From: Saprospiraceae bacterium
GTDB taxonomy: Bacteria; Bacteroidota; Bacteroidia; Chitinophagales; Saprospiraceae
Length of the DNA: 64,000 nt
Direction of reading: 5' to 3'
NCBI GenBank assembly: GCA_016716185.1
Contig: JADJWV010000002.1
Location: forward strand, 2,642,501-2,706,500
Shown here one piece after another: positions 62,676-64,000 of the stretch. The notes under the pieces were generated by a model. It was not told where the DNA came from. It was given only the letters and a program-made list of their open reading frames with translations, and searched no databases. The position numbers were made by a program, and so were the translations under genes. The stretch's first letter is position 1. Every line of letters starts with the position of its first letter.

Positions 62676-62706
62676 TTTGCTCTGGATTAGATAATTGTTA
62701 AAATTG
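62676..62706 (+). promoter_or_regulatory. Bacteroidota promoter before the outer-membrane barrel gene (TTTG-N19-TAAAATTG)
   Basis: TTTG at 62676-62679 and TAAAATTG at 62699-62706 are separated by 19 bases, the expected spacing, with one mismatch in the -7 element. The start codon at 62749 follows 42 bp later. Confidence 0.55.
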
Positions 62707-62748
62707 CGGAGTATTAAACCTATTTTAAACTTGCAAAACTTGCACATT

Positions 62749-63285
62749 ATGAAAAAACAACTTTTCCTTTCTTTTCTTTTTATTTTAGCATTTAGTGCGG
62801 CTTCTTTTGCCCAGAGCAAACTCTTTGCCGGACTTGATCTCGGTTTTAGAAGTAAAGATGGACATTCACATCTTGCACTCAGTCCAAGATTAGGCTATTG
62901 GTTAAGCGACAATGGAGCATTGGTTGGTGGCATCAATTTCCAAAGCAATAAGGCTGGTGATGGTGCTGAAACAGTTTCAGTTTTCGGTATCGGAGCAGAG
63001 TATCGCATTTGCTGGAAAAGTGACAATTTTTACTATTATTTAGCTCCAGGTGCAGCTTTTTCCAGTAAAATTGTAACTGATGCTGGTGTATTTGACGGGT
63101 CTCAAATAGAGGTCCGCCTTACTCCTGGTGTATCCTACATGTTAGCTGACAAATGGTCAATTAGTGCTGCATTGGGCTTTTTGAATTTTACATCCATTAG
63201 TCCTGATCAGGGTGATTCAGATTCAGAATTTACCATCAACACCAACATGAGTGATATCAGCTTTGGTCTCTGGTATCATTTCTAG
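62749..63285 (+). CDS. Outer-membrane beta-barrel protein (178 aa)
   Basis: Small porin-like barrel of the OmpA/OprF-like 'outer membrane beta-barrel' group. A signal peptide is clear (LFLSFLFILAFSAASFAQS). The mature part alternates hydrophobic and polar residues in short strands (KLFAGLDLGFRSKDGHSHLA, SPRLGYWLSDNGALVGGINF) and ends in phenylalanine (SFGLWYHF), typical of barrels inserted by the BAM machinery. The start is the ATG at 62749; the frame extends 54 bases further upstream without a plausible signal. A promoter (62676-62706) precedes it and a strong terminator follows, so it is a single-gene unit. Confidence 0.87.
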   Translation: MKKQLFLSFLFILAFSAASFAQSKLFAGLDLGFRSKDGHSHLALSPRLGYWLSDNGALVGGINFQSNKAGDGAETVSVFGIGAEYRICWKSDNFYYYLAPGAAFSSKIVTDAGVFDGSQIEVRLTPGVSYMLADKWSISAALGFLNFTSISPDQGDSDSEFTINTNMSDISFGLWYHF

Positions 63286-63310
63286 GATTTATTTAATCCA
63301 AAAAGAATTA

Positions 63311-63344
63311 AACCTCCGGATGTTTGATCCGGAGGTTTTTTTTT
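63311..63344 (+). terminator. Rho-independent terminator after the barrel gene
   Basis: A perfect 9-bp stem (CCTCCGGAT with ATCCGGAGG) with a GTTTG-type loop is followed by nine T. It lies 25 bp after the stop codon. Confidence 0.9.
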
Positions 63345-63493
63345 GCCTTTCCCCGAATCGTTTATTATAAGATACGGACATCCGGAGGTACATTTAATCC
63401 TGTTTATTTTGCCAACTTTGAATTTCATTCTTAATATCACATAAATTGGACTTGATGTTTCTCAGAATACAGTTAAACTTAATTTCACCAAAA

Positions 63494-64000
63494 ATGTCAA
63501 AGCCTTATTATTTAAATTTTATGAGAAGCTTAAGCCTTGGAATTTGTCTATGTTTATACAATTGGGGGCATTCACAGAATCTTTACTTTCCACCCTTGAC
63601 GGGCAATGTCTGGGAAACTACGACCCCCGAAAACCTTAAATGGTGTAGCTCTGAAATTCAAACCCTGTACGATTACCTCGATGCTGAAGAAAGTAAAGCA
63701 TTAATCGTCTTAAAGGATGGCAAAATTGTCATCGAAAAATATTTTGACCAATTTACCAGAGATTCTTTGTGGTACTGGGCTTCTGCAGGCAAGACGCTGA
63801 CAGCATTTCTCGTTGGGATGGCTGAACAGGAAGGATTGCTTCAACTGACAGACCCGACTTCCAAATATCTGGGATCGGGCTGGACAGGTTGTACGCCAAC
63901 GCAGGAAAATTCCATCACCGTCTGGCATCAGCTGACTATGACCAGTGGATTAGACGATGGAGTTCCCGACAACCATTGCACGCAGCCTTCATGCCTGGTT
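63494..64000 (+). CDS. Serine hydrolase, beta-lactamase (class C) family, truncated by window end
   Basis: The open frame runs from an ATG at 63494 to the right edge (169 residues seen). The SxxK catalytic motif of the beta-lactamase/DD-peptidase family is S97-A-G-K100 (YWASAGKTLTAFLVGMAE), with following family traits (LLQLTDPTSKYLG, ITVWHQLTMTSGLDDG). The N-terminus (LGICLCLYNWGHSQ) is a signal peptide, so the enzyme is exported. An in-frame ATG at 63521 (MRSLSLGICLC) would give a shorter, equally credible signal. The Tyr-x-Asn motif and C-terminus lie outside. It could be an esterase, peptidase or beta-lactamase; which cannot be said. Confidence 0.85.
   Translation, partial: MSKPYYLNFMRSLSLGICLCLYNWGHSQNLYFPPLTGNVWETTTPENLKWCSSEIQTLYDYLDAEESKALIVLKDGKIVIEKYFDQFTRDSLWYWASAGKTLTAFLVGMAEQEGLLQLTDPTSKYLGSGWTGCTPTQENSITVWHQLTMTSGLDDGVPDNHCTQPSCLV

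Overview
The window comes from a Bacteroidota chromosome, most plausibly a Saprospiria-type bacterium. Evidence: many surface proteins end in type IX secretion (T9SS) sorting domains; there is a PorP/SprF protein, a type B 'alternative GlmU', HYR-rich giant proteins and FG-GAP lipoproteins; and TAnnTTTG promoter elements recur, with little sign of Shine-Dalgarno sequences. No rRNA, tRNA, CRISPR, prophage or insertion sequence was seen. Family names rest on reading motifs in the translations, not on database searches.

Layout. 1-11.6 kb (minus strand): three large HYR-domain secreted proteins (one cut by the window edge) and a small secreted protein behind a structured leader. 11.6-13.5 kb: repeat region A. 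13.5-20.2 kb (minus): two tandem FG-GAP/ASPIC lipoproteins. 20.3-20.8 kb: a small lipoprotein. 21.5-30.7 kb (minus): PorP/SprF with a cohesin/SprB-repeat type B protein, a fourth HYR/dockerin protein and a LuxR-type response regulator. 31-38.5 kb: a glycan group, made of glycosylasparaginase, GH92 mannosidase and a TPR-like membrane protein (minus) plus a GH20 hexosaminidase (plus), which fits breakdown of N-glycans. 38.5-51.9 kb: mostly housekeeping genes (methyltransferase, alternative GlmU, L31, Lnt, PGI/PMI, Asd, a HAD protein) mixed with a retropepsin-PDZ protein, a degenerate EEP-fold membrane protein, a lamin-tail surface protein and a coiled-coil protein. 52-53.5 kb: repeat region B. 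53.5-57.1 kb (minus): secreted M36 metallopeptidase. 57.1-59.3 kb (plus): RlmB, TraB/GumN and gamma-carbonic-anhydrase-like proteins. 59.3-59.8 kb: repeat tract C. 59.8-64 kb: YraN, rhodanese, PASTA protein, Ddl, an outer-membrane barrel and a serine hydrolase cut by the right edge.

How the parts fit. The dominant theme is the cell surface. T9SS type A cargo (HYR/dockerin proteins, M36 peptidase), one type B cargo with its probable PorP/SprF partner, and lipoproteins suited to calcium-rich beta-propellers would together build an adhesive or degradative surface. The metallopeptidase, GH92, GH20 and glycosylasparaginase could strip protein and N-glycan from glycoproteins.

The least explained material is the repeat system. 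Two arrays (A and B) of short G/C hairpins keep a UNCG-type loop in which only the N position varies among TACG, TTCG and TGCG. They sit beside GACTTTT-like heptamer tracts and carry larger perfect stem-loops inside them. All three heptamer sites (A, B and C) run up to the 3' end of a minus-strand gene.
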